This document shows positions 35,301 to 48,440 of a stretch of DNA of 64,000 bases, piece by piece. The position numbers and the translations under genes are program-made. How positions within the stretch are numbered: the first letter of the stretch is position 1; each line of letters starts with the position of its first letter. Location: assembly GCA_001304875.1 (NCBI GenBank), contig BBZO01000014.1, positions 26,616-90,615 of the forward strand, in the 5' to 3' direction. Under the pieces are notes generated by a model. It was not told the origin of the DNA, made no database searches, and worked only from the letters and a program-made list of their open reading frames with translations. This DNA is from Clostridia bacterium UC5.1-2E3. GTDB taxonomy: Bacteria; Bacillota; Clostridia; Lachnospirales; Lachnospiraceae.

Positions 35301-38300
35301 GTCTATAAGGCCAATGACCTGGTCGCCGTGGCAGCCACTGACCGGGACGGAAACGCCTCCTTCATGGTGAACACGGAGGCCCCCGGCCATGAGTATGACT
35401 ATACAGCGGGGACGATCATTGAAAACGCCTGGGCTGCCCAGGCACCGGGCAACCTCTACACGGAGGACATTACCTGTGACGATTACACGGAGGACGGCCA
35501 GTATGAGCGCACCTACTATGACAATGAATCCAAAAACGGAAACTGCTGGATCGGCCGCCCCCTTCTCATGGGCGATTACTACATAAAGGAGTTAAGCCGT
35601 TCGGAAGGCTATGAGCTTTCAGTAAACAACCGGCAGAATGATCTCACCAACTCAGGCCAGGATCTGGAGGCAAAGGCCCCGGAAAACGGCGAAGGGTACG
35701 CCGTGATCGAGCGCCAGATGTTTGCCGATGAACAGACCTCCGATGACGGGGACGGCGCGCGTTCCAATGAGATCTTCTTCTCTGCAAAGTCAAGGGATAC
35801 GAAGGACCAGACCTACGATATCGTCCTGACCGGGCTTCCGGAGGGGGTTACCGTTTACCGGAAAGATACCGGGACAAAGCAGATCGAGGTCGAGGCAGGG
35901 ACCGGCGTGTATGACCGGGTCCCTGTCATAAATCCGGACGGCACGCCGAAGTACGTGACTGCGGAACATGATTACCAGTACCCGAAATACAACGCAGACG
36001 GAACCATGATGACGCAGGAGGTCCCCATCAATTACGTGGCGAACCGGTTCCTGCAGGTGCCGGTGCGCCAGCTGGATGAGGAAAAGGTCCTGGAGGTATT
36101 GAACGCAGCCGAGGGGACGATGACGGAGGAGGAAAACCGGGAAATGCTGGATGAGGCATTTTCCGGGGCGCAGCTTGCCTATGTAAAGGGCAAGGTCGAG
36201 ACAGCCTCCGAAAAAACGGCAAGGCAACGCCCCGTTCCGAGGTTTCCGGCGGCTATGATTATTCCAGCATTTACGTCGGGGTGTTTGACAGCGGCATCCG
36301 TGAGGGCGATCCGGACCTCTACGGCCTGTCCGGTGTGACGCCGGGCGAGCCGGCGGCGTTTACCGTGTATGGCACTCCGGTCCAGAAGATCGAGGTTGCG
36401 AAGCAGAAATCGGACGGCAGTCCGTTAAAAGTAAGTGACGCGATCCTCTCCCTTCTGGATTACTACGACCAGAATGCCTTTTACAGCTACGGCGGAGTTG
36501 ACGCGGTGGAGGAAACGGGCGACTCTTACGTGTTCTCCGTCTATGCCGGCGTGTCCGGAAATCCGGAAAATTTCATGGTGCTGGGAAGCGATCCGGTGGA
36601 CGACAGCGTGATCTATCATGCGGTTCCGTATATTCCGGCGGATACAAGCCAGCCGCCGCGCTACATATATGCCGATTACTCCAATAACCCGGCGTACAAT
36701 GCATTCGGAACCTATGAGGACTATAAAGAGGGCGTCAGCGGCTCTTCCGTGATCGGGAGTGCGACGCTCATCACAGATGCCGCCGCAGATGAGGACGGCA
36801 ACCTCATGTCCAGAACCGTCACCGAGAACGTGTACTACAAAACCGGCGAGCTGGTCTATGACAGCCAGGGCCGCCCCATCCAGGCGTATGAATACCGGGA
36901 AATCACCCAGACCCAGATCCAGGATGTGGAGGATGTGAAATGGGTGAAGGTTGAGGCCATAAGGCAGGAGGACGGGACATACGTGATTCCGGTGGAGGCT
37001 GCCTATACAGATTCGTTCGGCGCGGCGCAGACCAATGACGGAAAAGAACAGACCATCGAGTTTAAAGCCGTGCTGAAGGAGAAAAAGGTCACCCTTTCCG
37101 CGGAGGATGCCGAAGTGATGGGTGCGGGCTTTTCTGCCGGCGACGTGATGAACAGCGCCAGCTACTACGTCCACGTGAAGAAGGCCCGGGCGAAGGCGTA
37201 CCTTGACTATCTGAACATGAACCTGGTGGGGGACGATACCTACATCGCGCTGGTTTCCCTGAATTATCCGGGCCAGGAACAGATCTATCAAGATGATATG
37301 ACCAGAGAAAAGGCGGTACAGGTTACGAGCGCGCGATCCGTCAGAAAATCAAGGTGGTTAAGGATATCCAGACCAGCCCGGACGGAAGCTACGCCCACAA
37401 CACCTACGGCTATGAGGAGACAGATAAGGCCCCGGACTTCCGGTTCAAGGCGTATTTAAAGAGCAACCTGGAGCGCCTGTACCGGGATGAGGAAGGAACC
37501 GTCATCTGGCTGGACCGCAATGGGAATGAGATCCCATACGAGGAGCTGCTGCACGCTTCCTTCCCGGCGGTCATGACCGGGGATGACAAGGATGTTTTAA
37601 AGGTCAACGTGCCGAAGATCTTCACGAAGGTCCGGCATGACACCGCCTCCACGCTGACCAGCATAAACGGAAACAACATCCTGGCAGATTATAAGGACCC
37701 GGAGACGTTCGACCAGAACGTGGCCCAGCGCATTCCGTTCCGCACGGATATCGCATCGGGCGGTGTCGGCGTCCTGGTGAATGCCGCGCTTTACAGTTAC
37801 CGCGGCACCAACATCAACGTTTCCCGGAGCGACACCATCCGCGCAGAAGCCAACAAGGGCTATACCCGCATCCTGGAGCTGAACGAAAAGCAGGTGGAAA
37901 GCGGGAAAGATCTGATCACGGTCCAGGACTATAACTATGACAAGTTTTTTGACGCCCTCCTGGTAGCCGACACGGATAAATGGGACGATAAAAACCAGAC
38001 CTATACCTCCTGGCGTCCGCTGGGCAATGAGAAAAAGCGCACCGATCATGCAGTCAGCAATGCAAAAGCCTCTGACATGGTGCGCCAGTTTGCCATCACC
38101 TGGTACCTGGATGACGAGGCGGCGAAGCTGGTGAGCCACAACGGCCAGAACGAGGACGAGGCAAAGAAGGAGGAAACCGAAAACAATACCACAGAGGACA
38201 TCTATGACGAGGCACTGCACGAGGCGCTTAAAAAGGCCTATGATTACCTGACGCCGTTCTTTGCCTACGATCTGGATGAGATTTATGCAATCCCGTGGGA

Positions 38301-41300
38301 TGATGCGGCGGACGGCGGTGAGGATTCGGACCCGGCGACTCTGAATGCCAGTGATGAGAACGGGACGTACTTTTATGGAGTGTCCGCATACCTGCCCTAC
38401 GGGACCTACGTGGTCGCAGAACAACAGCCGACAAAGGAGCTTGCGAATAAACATTATAAGACAGACCGGCCGAAGGAAATCCAGGTTCCCTCCGTCTACG
38501 AAGCCGGAACGAACACCAATCCGGTGGCAACACTGGATCCCCACTATCAGTACGACGCCGGCATGGCGCTGACGGACCAGGCAAAGGCGGAAAACTATCT
38601 GATCCGTTTCGGTGAGGAATGGGACAAAAACGGCGGGGACCAGCGTCAGTATGTCATCCGCGCCCACAACCACGACGGAAATTTCGAGGTCTACAAGTAC
38701 GGCCTGGAGCCGGATAAGCTGACCGGGACGATCCGGTACAGCGGCGGGAGCTATGAATACGATGGCTTTTCCATCACCCAGGATACGTTTGACCCGTTAA
38801 AGGATTATTACAACCCCATCCATAAAGCAGACGGCGGGCCGCTGACGCCCGAACAGGGGGCAAACGGGAACAGCCACTACTTTGCAGATGACGAAAACCA
38901 GGAGATTACCGCGGACGGAGGCGGATCGTACCGGAAAGATGCCATTGAGGAACGGTACCACTATGCTTCCGTCTCCGAGCAGGCCGGAGAAGCGGAAAAC
39001 ATCCGTTTTGAGCACGCCGCCGCGGCGACGCCGGACAACGGGGCAGGAGCGGTTTATAAGGATGTCCCGGCCATGCAGGGCGTCCAGACTGCATACGACG
39101 GCCTGTATGCACCGGTGCTTGTGCCGTATACAGTTACAGAGCCCGAGCAGGAACTGATCTACGACAAGGACGGATTCAAGGGCTATGCGGACGGAAAATT
39201 CCGCAACACCTTCTACACCGCAAAGCTGCGCATTGAAAAGTTGGACAGCGAGACCCACGAAAACCTCCTGCATGACGGGGCCCTGTTCATGATCTATAAG
39301 GCCTCCCGTGATGAAACGACCGGGGACGTCCTCTTTTATGAGACAGATACCCTTCTGACCGGCAGTGAGGAGTTTTTAAAGGCCATGGGCGCGGAGAACA
39401 TCACACCGTTAAAGAGAGGCGGCGTGGGGACCAGATATTCCGGCACCGTCAAGGCAGGAACCCCGGTCTGCCGGGAGGAGGACAAGATCGTGCTGCCGGA
39501 TGTCCATGGAAATGACGTCGGCCAGTTTGAGGCATTCTCAACGATCAATGATGTGTCCATGAAGCAGGAAGACACCAACATGGCTCCCAATGAGTACCGC
39601 CTGCAGACCACCGGCTATCTTACAACGCCCCAGCCGCTGGGTGCCGGTGTGTACGTGCTCTGCGAGGTGCCGCCGAGGGGCTACGTGCGGACGGCCCCGG
39701 TTGCCATTGAGATTTACTCCGACAAGGTAACCTACTATAAGGAGGGGAACCGGGATGAACGCGTCCACGCGGCCATTTATGAGGACCGGCCGGACGGCGT
39801 GAAGGGAAATGGGAACAAACCGCAGGATCGGGCGGATACCGCGCAGATTTACGTGGAAAACGTTCCGATCAAGCTGCAGGTGGAGAAACTGAAAAAAGAG
39901 GGAACCGTCACGTTCCGGATCGGCGACCGGATCGAAGGAACGCTCACGGAAATCGGCGGAAACCCGTCTCTCCAGTACGCCTACGACAATAACGGCCAGT
40001 ACCTTGCTATGCCTATCCGAAGGGAACGCTGGAGAAACTGGTGGCGCTCAAAGAAGCCGGCGAACAGGTGGAGATCGTTTACGACGGAACCCACTTCGCG
40101 GGATACGGCTATGTGGCGCGGACGCGGGAAACGGATGACGACGCCAATCCCTACGTGGCCGGGGCAAAGATGACGCTGTTTGACGCCATCGAGCTGACGC
40201 CCTCGGGCGACCGCGAGGACTTTGCCTATGAGGGGCTGGTGATTGAGCGAAACGGCACAAACAATATAACTTCCATGTTTATTAAACAGGCTACGCCGGC
40301 AAAAAGACGGAGCTTGTGAAGGAAACAGACGGGGACGGAAACGCCATTCTCACCGACTACGTGACAGGAATCGACGAAAACGGAACTCCGGTCACAGAGA
40401 AGGGCTATGTCTGGACGGAGGGAACCGTGGACCGCCCCGATACCGACATCCTGTACTACGACCTGGATTCCCTGTCCTTAACCTGGACGGAAAATGTTTC
40501 CGGCAGAAAGATTCTTTACGGCTGGAACAGGAACCACCAGAAGATTTCCGTTGCCCAGCTGATGGCTGACCAGGAAAACCATGGTAAATCCGACCGTGAG
40601 CTGTCCCTGTATGCATTCAGGGGCGGCCAGCCCTATCTGGAGTTTGCCGGCGGAGATCTGGAGAAACTTTCCTATGACCAGACGAATAAGATTCTGAAGG
40701 GTGATTTCGCGGAGCTCACTTTCAACCATCGCAGCCAGGAATGGGCAATGGGCGAGGGAACCGTCGTATACCATCTGGGTCATGACGGTGAGCGCGATGC
40801 CATGGTGGATCCCTACACAGGCATGGCCTATGTCCTGGAACCGAAGCTTGACGAGGCTGTCGGACGTATTGGCGACCGCGTCCTGGTGTGGCCGGTGGAG
40901 GTGGCAAAGGATGAAAACGGAAACGTGATCGCCCGCGACAAGATCACCACTTCCCGCATCGCCACGGTCGGCGAAAACGCGGACGGCTATCTGGAGGAGG
41001 CGGTGATTGAACCGAACAACCAGACGGACCAGGTGATCACGGATGCCGGGAAGCCCTCTTATTCCCACCGGGAATCCGGGTACATCAACGGCACCTGGGA
41101 GCCCGACGAAGCGGAGAAAAGCCATAAAGAGGCTACCGTCAACACCAACAAACAGGGCCAGAACATGAATGAGGAAATCCTCGAGGATATAAACAATGGC
41201 GATTTTCTGAGCTATATGAGTCCGGTCTACGATGCGCACGGCCTGGTGCTCTACTATCAGAGAAGCGCGTCCACGTATGACAAGGGAACGGAGCTTTACG

Positions 41301-44300
41301 ACCGCAACGGGGATTTTGTCCGGTACAAGGATTCCGACAACCTGGAGGAATACAACCGCGCGGCCTACGCGCTGGATGCCCACGGGGATCTGTATGACGG
41401 CGTCCAGGACAAAGAGCACCAGACGCAGGACAGGCTGTATCACCGCCGGGGCGAGAGCTACATCCTGGAAAATACCTGGATGACCTCAGACAAGACCCCG
41501 AATGATCCGTTTACGGACACCGAGACTGCGGGCCAGCCGGATCTCTTAAAACGCCTTCCGGCAGGAACCTACATCCTGGAGGAGCTTGAGGTCCCGGAGG
41601 GAGAAGGGTACACGAAATCCTTCCCGGCCGGGGTGACAGTGGACGAGGACGCCGGGGTGAAGACCGTCCAGGTGACGGACGACACCACAAAGGAATATTT
41701 GGAGAAAATCGACGGAAGCGGTGAAACAGATGGAACCGTGGACCTTTTAGATATGTCTGCAAAAGATAAAAAAGGTGGTTACACCGTTGTTGGCCAGTCC
41801 GAGAACAGGGCCGCCTACTACTCCAACGCGCAGCTTTCCGGTGCAGAGCTGGCACTCTACCCGGCGCGGTATATCTTTGATGCTGCCGCGCCCGAGGGCT
41901 ACCGGCTGGAAAAGACTTCGGATACCCCATACCGCCTGGAGACCACCAACAGCCGGACCGGCGCACCGGAGTATGAGGAAATGACCTGGACCACCGGGCC
42001 TCTCCCGCTCTACGTGGAAGGACTGCCGGAGGGGTACTACATCCTGGAAGAGGTTTCCGTCCCCGAGGGCTTTGTAAAAGCAGAGCCCATGAATATCGTG
42101 GTGGAGAATACGGAGGAACTGCAGGAGTACCAGCTGTTCAACGACCATACAAAGGTCGCGTTCCTCAAATACATGCTGGAAGGGACGGAAAAGAATGTCC
42201 TTCCCGGTGCCGCCTTCACGCTGTATGAGGCGGTCACCGGAGACAACGGGGACGTCCTTTATGATGAAAACGGCCATCCCCAGTATGACGAGGACAAAGT
42301 GATCGATTCCTGGATCACGGACGATGCCACCGATTACACGGAAACCATTGATCTTAAAGATTATCCCAATGTAAGCGGAAAGCGGGGACAGACCGGATTT
42401 TCCAGTGAATTTGAGTCCATGTATGAAAAATATGGAATAAATGGAACGGGCTTTACCTGGTCCGCCGAGCGCACAGCCATCCGCACCGGCAAAGACTCCA
42501 ATATCTGGCTCCTGGAGGACGGAACCCGCGTTGTCACAGGAGACGGAACCGTCACCTTCCCGCCGTCCATGAGCCGCGAGGACCGTGACGGGTTCAAAGC
42601 CGCTTACGCGGATATGCTGGGAGAAAAACTGACCCTCCGGTGGGCGGTTACCCGTACCGCAGCGGTCACGGATGTGGAGACTATTGATGCCAGTATAGCA
42701 GGCGGCACGGCCCAGAAATATCCCGATATCGCGAAAGTGACGATGACCGTAGAGGAGACCGGAAAAACCATCCTGGCCGATGTCCGGTACAACGGCTCTG
42801 GGCTGGAGTACACCTACAAATTCGATTACGTCCGTCTGGACCATGTCAATGACCATGCCAATGCCTGGCTGACCGCGGACGGAAGCCGCCGCATGGACTA
42901 CTTACCCGTGGGCACAGCTTACGTTCTGGTCGAGACAAAAGCCCCGGAGGGCTTTGCGCTGGCCGATCCTGTCGCGGTTAGGGTGGAGGAATTAAGCGGG
43001 ATCCAGCTTCACGACGTGCTGAACGAGCGGAGCTCCCTGGTTATTTCCAAACGTTCTTCCGAAACCGGGAAGGAACTCCCGGGAGCGAATCTGGCCCTGT
43101 ACCGGGCCGATGGGACGGGAGCCTTTAACCAGGCGGATGAATACCTGGTGGATTCCTGGATTTCCGGAACGGACGGGGTATACACGGAGACCGACCGGAT
43201 CAACGGTCTGGTCCCGGATGGCTTCTCGGAAGGAGATTTAAAGCCCCATTACCTATACGATCTTCCGGCGGGAACGTATTACCTGGCGGAAGTAAAAGCC
43301 CCGGCATACTACCGGGCCGCCAAACCGCTTAAAATCGAGTACACGGGAACCGAACGGATCCAGATCGAGCGGATGACCGATGAACCGGTGACAGGGGAGC
43401 TGGTTGTCCATAAGACGGATGAGGAGGGAAATGCTCTCGCCGGCGTTGTGTTTGAGCTGAGCGCCTACACGGAGGAGGGAAAGATGGTGGATGGCTTTCC
43501 AAGGAAGGTTTCCGATATCAACGGAACCGTCCGGATAGAAAATCTTCCGGTCGGAATGATCGCCCCGGAGAACGGAGGTATCACGCCCTACACCTACAAA
43601 CTCAAGGAGATTGTGCCGCCCGACGGCTTTGCCGTGAATCCGGTTGTCTACACGTTCCAGTTTGACGCTGATGGCGGGTATACGGAACATCCGGAAACAG
43701 AAACCATTGTCCATGAGCTGGGGATAGAGAACAAGCCTACCAGAATCTACCTGGAGAAAAAAGATCTGTCCCATTTGAACGACGCGGGAACCGACGGAGC
43801 TTTTGTGGAAGGGGCAGAGCTTGTAGTCTATAAGGCGCACATCGGAGCGGACGGCGGATACATCTACGGAGAAGATGATCTGATGGAGACATGGATCACT
43901 TCCAAAGAGGAAAAAGGCCACCTCCTCGAGGGGCTGACTGCCGGGCAGACCTACGTATGGGTGGAGCTTGAGGCTCCTGCCGGCTATCTTCTGATGAAGC
44001 CGGTGCTGTTTACCGTCTCGGAGGATGGACGTTCCATCGTAAGTATTTCCAACAACCTGTCCGCCATCAGGGTGGACACGGTGAAGGGGAGCCCCGGAAA
44101 CCCGGACAGCGGTTCTATCACTGCGGTGACGGTGAAGGGGCGCACGGTCACCCGGACCGAGGTGGAGGTCCAGGATGAGCACGGAAAAGAAATCCTGCGC
44201 TTTACCGCCACCGGCGCGGACCGCGTCATCCATGAGGAGGACGGCTTAAAGGACGGCGCGCTCTACACCTTTACGGAGCACACCATTTACTCAGACGGCA

Positions 44301-47280
44301 GTGATACGGTGACGGCCAGGATGACGCGCCGCGTCCATTTCGAGGACGCTGGTTTTATCTACCACAGCCGGGACGCCGTGGAAACGACCGTGGAGATAAC
44401 AGACGCAGAGGGAAATATGATCTCTTCCTTTACTCCGTCCACCGAGGCACAGGAGCACACAATAGACAACGGCCTCAGCCCGGAGAACCCCATCGTCTCC
44501 GTGCGGAGCCGGAACCAGGAACCGGGGGAGCCGTTAAACCCGTCCCAGCCGGTGATCACCACGATCACCTACTATAATCCGGAACCGGTGACACAGCCGG
44601 TGACGGTGACTGCTGTGCTGGGGGACGGTGCTTCGGTGCTGGATCCTACAGTGGCAGTCAGACCGGTGAGACGGCCGTGACATGGACCATTCCGGACGTT
44701 CAGCCCTACACCCAGGGACGGGTGTCGTTTGCGGCCAGTGTGTCGGATCAGACGGCGGGGAGCATTAGGATCACGGTCGGGACGGAGGTGGATGGAGCCT
44801 CTTATCAGACGGAAAAGACTGTCCCGGTTTTACAGAAAAACCGGCTGACCATCTACAACGAGCTGACCGGATCCGGAAAAGAGCTGTACGAAAACGAAGA
44901 GTCCGTTTTTCTCGTCCGCCTCTGGGATGAGCGCGGAAATGAGCTGGCCGGTACCTATTCCTACAGCGGAAGCCGCGAGGGAACCATGCGAAGCGGCGAC
45001 CGGCTGTCCTTAGCCGGAAACGAGTTCATCACCATCGATCCGGCAGACTTTAAAAACTGCGCCTATGAGGTGACCCGTATTGAGGATGGAAACCAGGCCG
45101 CCGGCCATGGGCAGAGCGGAACCATACAGGAACGGGGAAGCGGGGCCTGGTTCACCCGTTCCGTGCAGGACGATTCCGGGCGTCAGATCTTTGGGAAAGG
45201 AGAAACGTATCTTCTGACAGAGACAACCAGGTACTCTGATGCGGGCTCTGATGCTGGCGAACGAATCAGCAGCAGGTTCAGTTTTACGCTGGATGAAAAT
45301 TCATCTGTTTCCGCCATCGGGGCCTATGACCAGGAGACAGAGACACAGATTGAAAAGCGGGATCTTCTGACCGGTGAGGCGGTTGCAGGCGTCACGCTGC
45401 AGCTGGCAGATGAAAACGGAACGGTCATCGCCGAATGGGAGACGGACGGCGAACCGTATGACCTTTCCGGCCTCACACCGGGACAGAGGTACCGGGTAAC
45501 AGAGGTGGAGCCCGCGCCGGGCTATGGCTGCGCGCTGGACATGACATTCACGGTCAATGAGGACGGCGCGCCGGAGCAGCTGGTCATGGAGGACCGCCAG
45601 ACCCATGTGGCGATTTCCAAAAAGGACATCACTAACGGGGAAGAGCTTCCGGGGAGCACATCTGGAGGTGATCGATTCAGACGGCACAGTGGTTGAGGAG
45701 TGGATTTCCAGTGAGGAGCCCCACGAGATTGTCGGAGTGCTGAGAGCCGGCGAGACCTACACCCTCAGGGAGACGATCCCCGCCGATGGTTTTGTCATCG
45801 CCAATGAGATTGAGTTTACTGTCAGTCATGACGGGACAGTGGATTATGTGGAGATGATCGATGACACCACCAAGGTGAGAATCGAGAAAAACAAATATGT
45901 GGAGACCGCCACAGACTCGGATGCGGTGAAGGGCGATCCGCTTAAGGGAGCCGTCCTCCAGATCCTCAACGAGGACAAAACACCGGCGCTCCACAATGGA
46001 AAGGAGATCATTTTTACCACGGGCGAAACCTTCACTTTTCTGGAAAAGACGCTGACTGCCGGAAAAACCTACTGGCTGCACGAGGTGGAACCGGCCCCCG
46101 GCTATGCCTATGCGGAGGATATAAAATTTACGGTCAGCGAGGACGGCGGGGTTGATGTGGTTGTCATGGAGGACAAGCCCACGAAGGCTGTCCTTTCCAA
46201 GAAAGCCATCACCGGGGAGGACGAGCTTCCCGGCTGTGAGATGCAGCTGGTGGATGAAAATGGCCTGGTGATCGATCAGTGGATTTCCGGGGATGAACCC
46301 CATGAGATCACCGGTGTCCTGGAGGCCGGCAAGCAGTATACGCTGATCGAGTCCAATCCGGCGCCTGGCTACGCCTATTCAAAGGATGTGACCTTCACGG
46401 TCAACCTTGACGGTACCGTCAACCACGTGGAAATGCGCGACGATGTGACCCGGGTGGAAGTAACCAAGACCGACCGGGGAGACCGGCCGCTTGCCGGCGC
46501 GCAGTTCGAGATCCTTGATAAGGACGGAACCGTCGCGGAAAGCTGGATTTCCACGGAAAAACCGCACCGGATCGAGGGAAAGCTGGTGGCCGGGGAGACC
46601 TACATCCTTCACGAGAAGAAAGCTCCGGATGGTTACCGCCCCATGGAGGACATCGAATTTACGGTGAATACCAGCGGAGAGGTGCTGGGGATTGCTGCGC
46701 AGAACATCAAAACCGGCGGTGGCGGCGGGGATGGCGACACCTATACCATTTACATCAAGAAGACCGATGAAGAAGGAAATCCCCTTGCCGGAGCCGCATT
46801 TGAAGTGTGCGATGCAGGCGGAAACCGGCTGTCGCTGATGAGGGAGAGTGCATCGACGTTTAAACTGACTCTTTCTCACCCGCAGACCGTCACGGTTCGG
46901 GAAATTGCAGCTCCGGATGGATACGTTTTGCTAAATCGTGAGTATGAAATAAAAATTCCTAAAACAGGTGATGCGGAGCTTTTAAACGGTGACGATGCAT
47001 TTTATCAGGATTCAAAAAACAGCTACGCCTTCTACGCGGTCAACCACAGACTGGAAAATCCCCCGGAGATTCCCGTCATTGATTCGGATAAAGGGAAAAT
47101 TATTGCGGAGTATGATTCCGGACTCTATGGCAGGGGGCGCGTGCGCCTTGCGCTGGACAGCGCAGAATTTCAGTTTGCAAAGACCGGAGATGATTTCCCG
47201 GCTGGATGTCTCGCCCTTCTTCTGGGGATTTCTCTGGCCGGACTGACAGGAGTGATATATATGCAGAAAAAAGGAAGTAA
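32377..47280 (+). CDS. Giant isopeptide-type (SpaA/Cna-B-like) surface protein with sortase signal, ten internal frame breaks
   Basis: About 4,970 residues. Signal peptide (FSMAVMLGVMTIVPYLPVSD then VWAAD). The head has YCIDHGG near residue 62, reminiscent of thioester-domain Cys motifs. A very acidic Asp/Glu linker lies near 34850-34890. From ~35100 come many SpaA/prealbumin-like domains (LEGAVYGLFAAAD..GDYYIKELSRSEGYEL; LPGANLALYRAD..AGTYYLAEVKAPAYY). At 45343-46700 there is a tandem array of units of ~86-103 residues. The C-terminus has FAKTGDD (47174-47194), a hydrophobic helix (CLALLLGISLAGLTGVIYMQ) and a basic tail. Breaks near 32780, 33230, 33538, 34893, 36211, 37321, 40012, 40289, 44641 and 45651 all fall in short runs and each repair restores a domain. 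At A6 47265-47270 one more A gives MQKKRK and TAA 47278-47280. ATG 32377 follows AAGGAG. Confidence 0.8.
45343..46700 (+). repeat. Tandem prealbumin-like repeats in the giant protein
   Basis: Five consecutive units start near 45343, 45601, 45871, 46181 and 46448 (spacing 258, 270, 310 and 267 bp). Each runs [I/S]KKD-like start, ELPGA/PLAGA, LxDxDGTVxExWIS, GExYTLxE, APGYAYA, xDIxFTVNxDG. The diverged units indicate old duplications. A sixth, variant unit follows the GGGGGDGD linker at about 46718. Confidence 0.8.
47171..47280 (+). other. Cell-wall sorting signal of the giant protein
   Basis: QFAKTGDD, then about 20 hydrophobic residues and a Lys/Arg tail: a variant LPxTG-type signal in which Leu-Pro is replaced by Phe-Ala. 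An IPKTGD motif further upstream (about 46955-46972) has no membrane helix after it and is unlikely to be used for anchoring. Confidence 0.75.
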
Positions 47281-48440
47281 AAATACAGGAAGAGGCCGGA
47301 AACATAACGACAAAGACCGGAACCGAGGAAACAGGGGCGGGACATACGCCGCGTCGGTTATTCTGGCCCTGATTATGTGCATGGCGGAATGTGAGACCGC
47401 GCAGGCGGCTGAAAAATCCGCTGAATCCACGGAAAAGTATGTGGAGAAAACCTACACAGCCGACACGGATGATCCTGCCCGGCAGTCCGCCTATTTTGAG
47501 GAGATGACAGAGATGGACGGGCAGTCCTGGGTTCTGGATGACATAAATTACGAGGTCATTTCCAGAAAGGAGGAGCCGGCCGCGAACGGGAACATGAAAA
47601 TCCGATATTCTGCTCCGTTCACGGATGAGGAGGAAAACCATGTGCCGGAACGGGAGTTTACGGAGCATGGCATCACCTGGCAGCTGGCCTCCTACGAGGT
47701 GGTGGAAACCACCTTAAATGCCAGGGAGGAGCCTGTTTCCGATGTCATCGTATACGAGGCGGTTCCCGTCGGGACAGAAATTCCAGAAAGCGCCACGCTG
47801 AAGGTAACGGATGATGTGACGGGGGAGGAGATGGGGGTCCAGGTGCCGTTAAGAGACAAATGGTACAGCCGGACCCGCTGGATCAGTGAATTTGAGTTTC
47901 CGATCACTGTGACCAATTACAGTGCCGATACCTTTGACTTAAATGGCCGGGAGATTTCTCTCTCCCAGGCTGATCCTCTTAAGGGGTATGAGAATGAACT
48001 GCTGGAGATGATCGGAGTTTCCGCAGAAGATTACCGGATTCAGCAGATCCGCTGGGACGGAGAGCCTTACACAGACAATGGAGTTCTGTGCCGGAAGCTG
48101 TCTGCTTCCGGTGAGATGCGTGTGGCAGACTGCCATGCCGAGTACGCGGGCGTGGCAAATCTGCCTCCGTGGAGGCGAAGACTGTTCAGGCTGTTTACAC
48201 AGACCAGCCGCCCGCCAGAGCGGGAGAGCAGAAGAGTAAATACACGTATGTCATAAAAGCGACCGCCAGATATATTCCTGCTGCGGAGCCCCTGGCCGTC
48301 GGAACCAGAATGCCGGAAATGGTTGTCCGCACCGTCGCAGTCGCCGTGTCCATACTGGTATTGATTGTGCTGGCAGCGGTCTTCGGACTTTTAAAGCGGC
48401 GCAGAAAAAACGGCTTCATCCGGCCGGGAGGCGCATATGA
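47261..48440 (+). CDS. Membrane-anchored accessory protein of the sortase locus, frame breaks
   Basis: About 380-390 residues: signal peptide-like SVILALIMCMAECETAQA, an extracellular beta-rich region (EFPITVTNYSADTFDLNGRE; APFTDEEENHVPEREFTEHG), a C-terminal membrane helix (VVRTVAVAVSILVLIVLAAV) and a basic cytoplasmic end. It has no sorting signal. Breaks: CC 48167-48168 (restores NLPPVEAKTVQAVYTD) and A6 48405-48410; with A7 the end becomes KRRRKKRLHPAGRRI and the stop TGA overlaps the sortase ATG (ATGA). The start is uncertain. ATG 47261 has AGGAG upstream but is in the frame of the giant protein as read; after repair of the A-run at 47265 no good start is left before 47360. No family recognised; a sortase or pilus accessory role is inferred from position. 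Confidence 0.5.

Noticed and set aside
34715..45690. Long minus-strand open frames opposite the giant surface gene
   Set aside because: They mirror codon bias of the coding strand, have no promoters or ribosome sites and no domain-like composition.
35100..47170. CRISPR array or microsatellite repeats in the repetitive part of the giant gene
   Set aside because: The repeats are long (about 260-310 bp), diverged and in frame; they are protein domain duplications.
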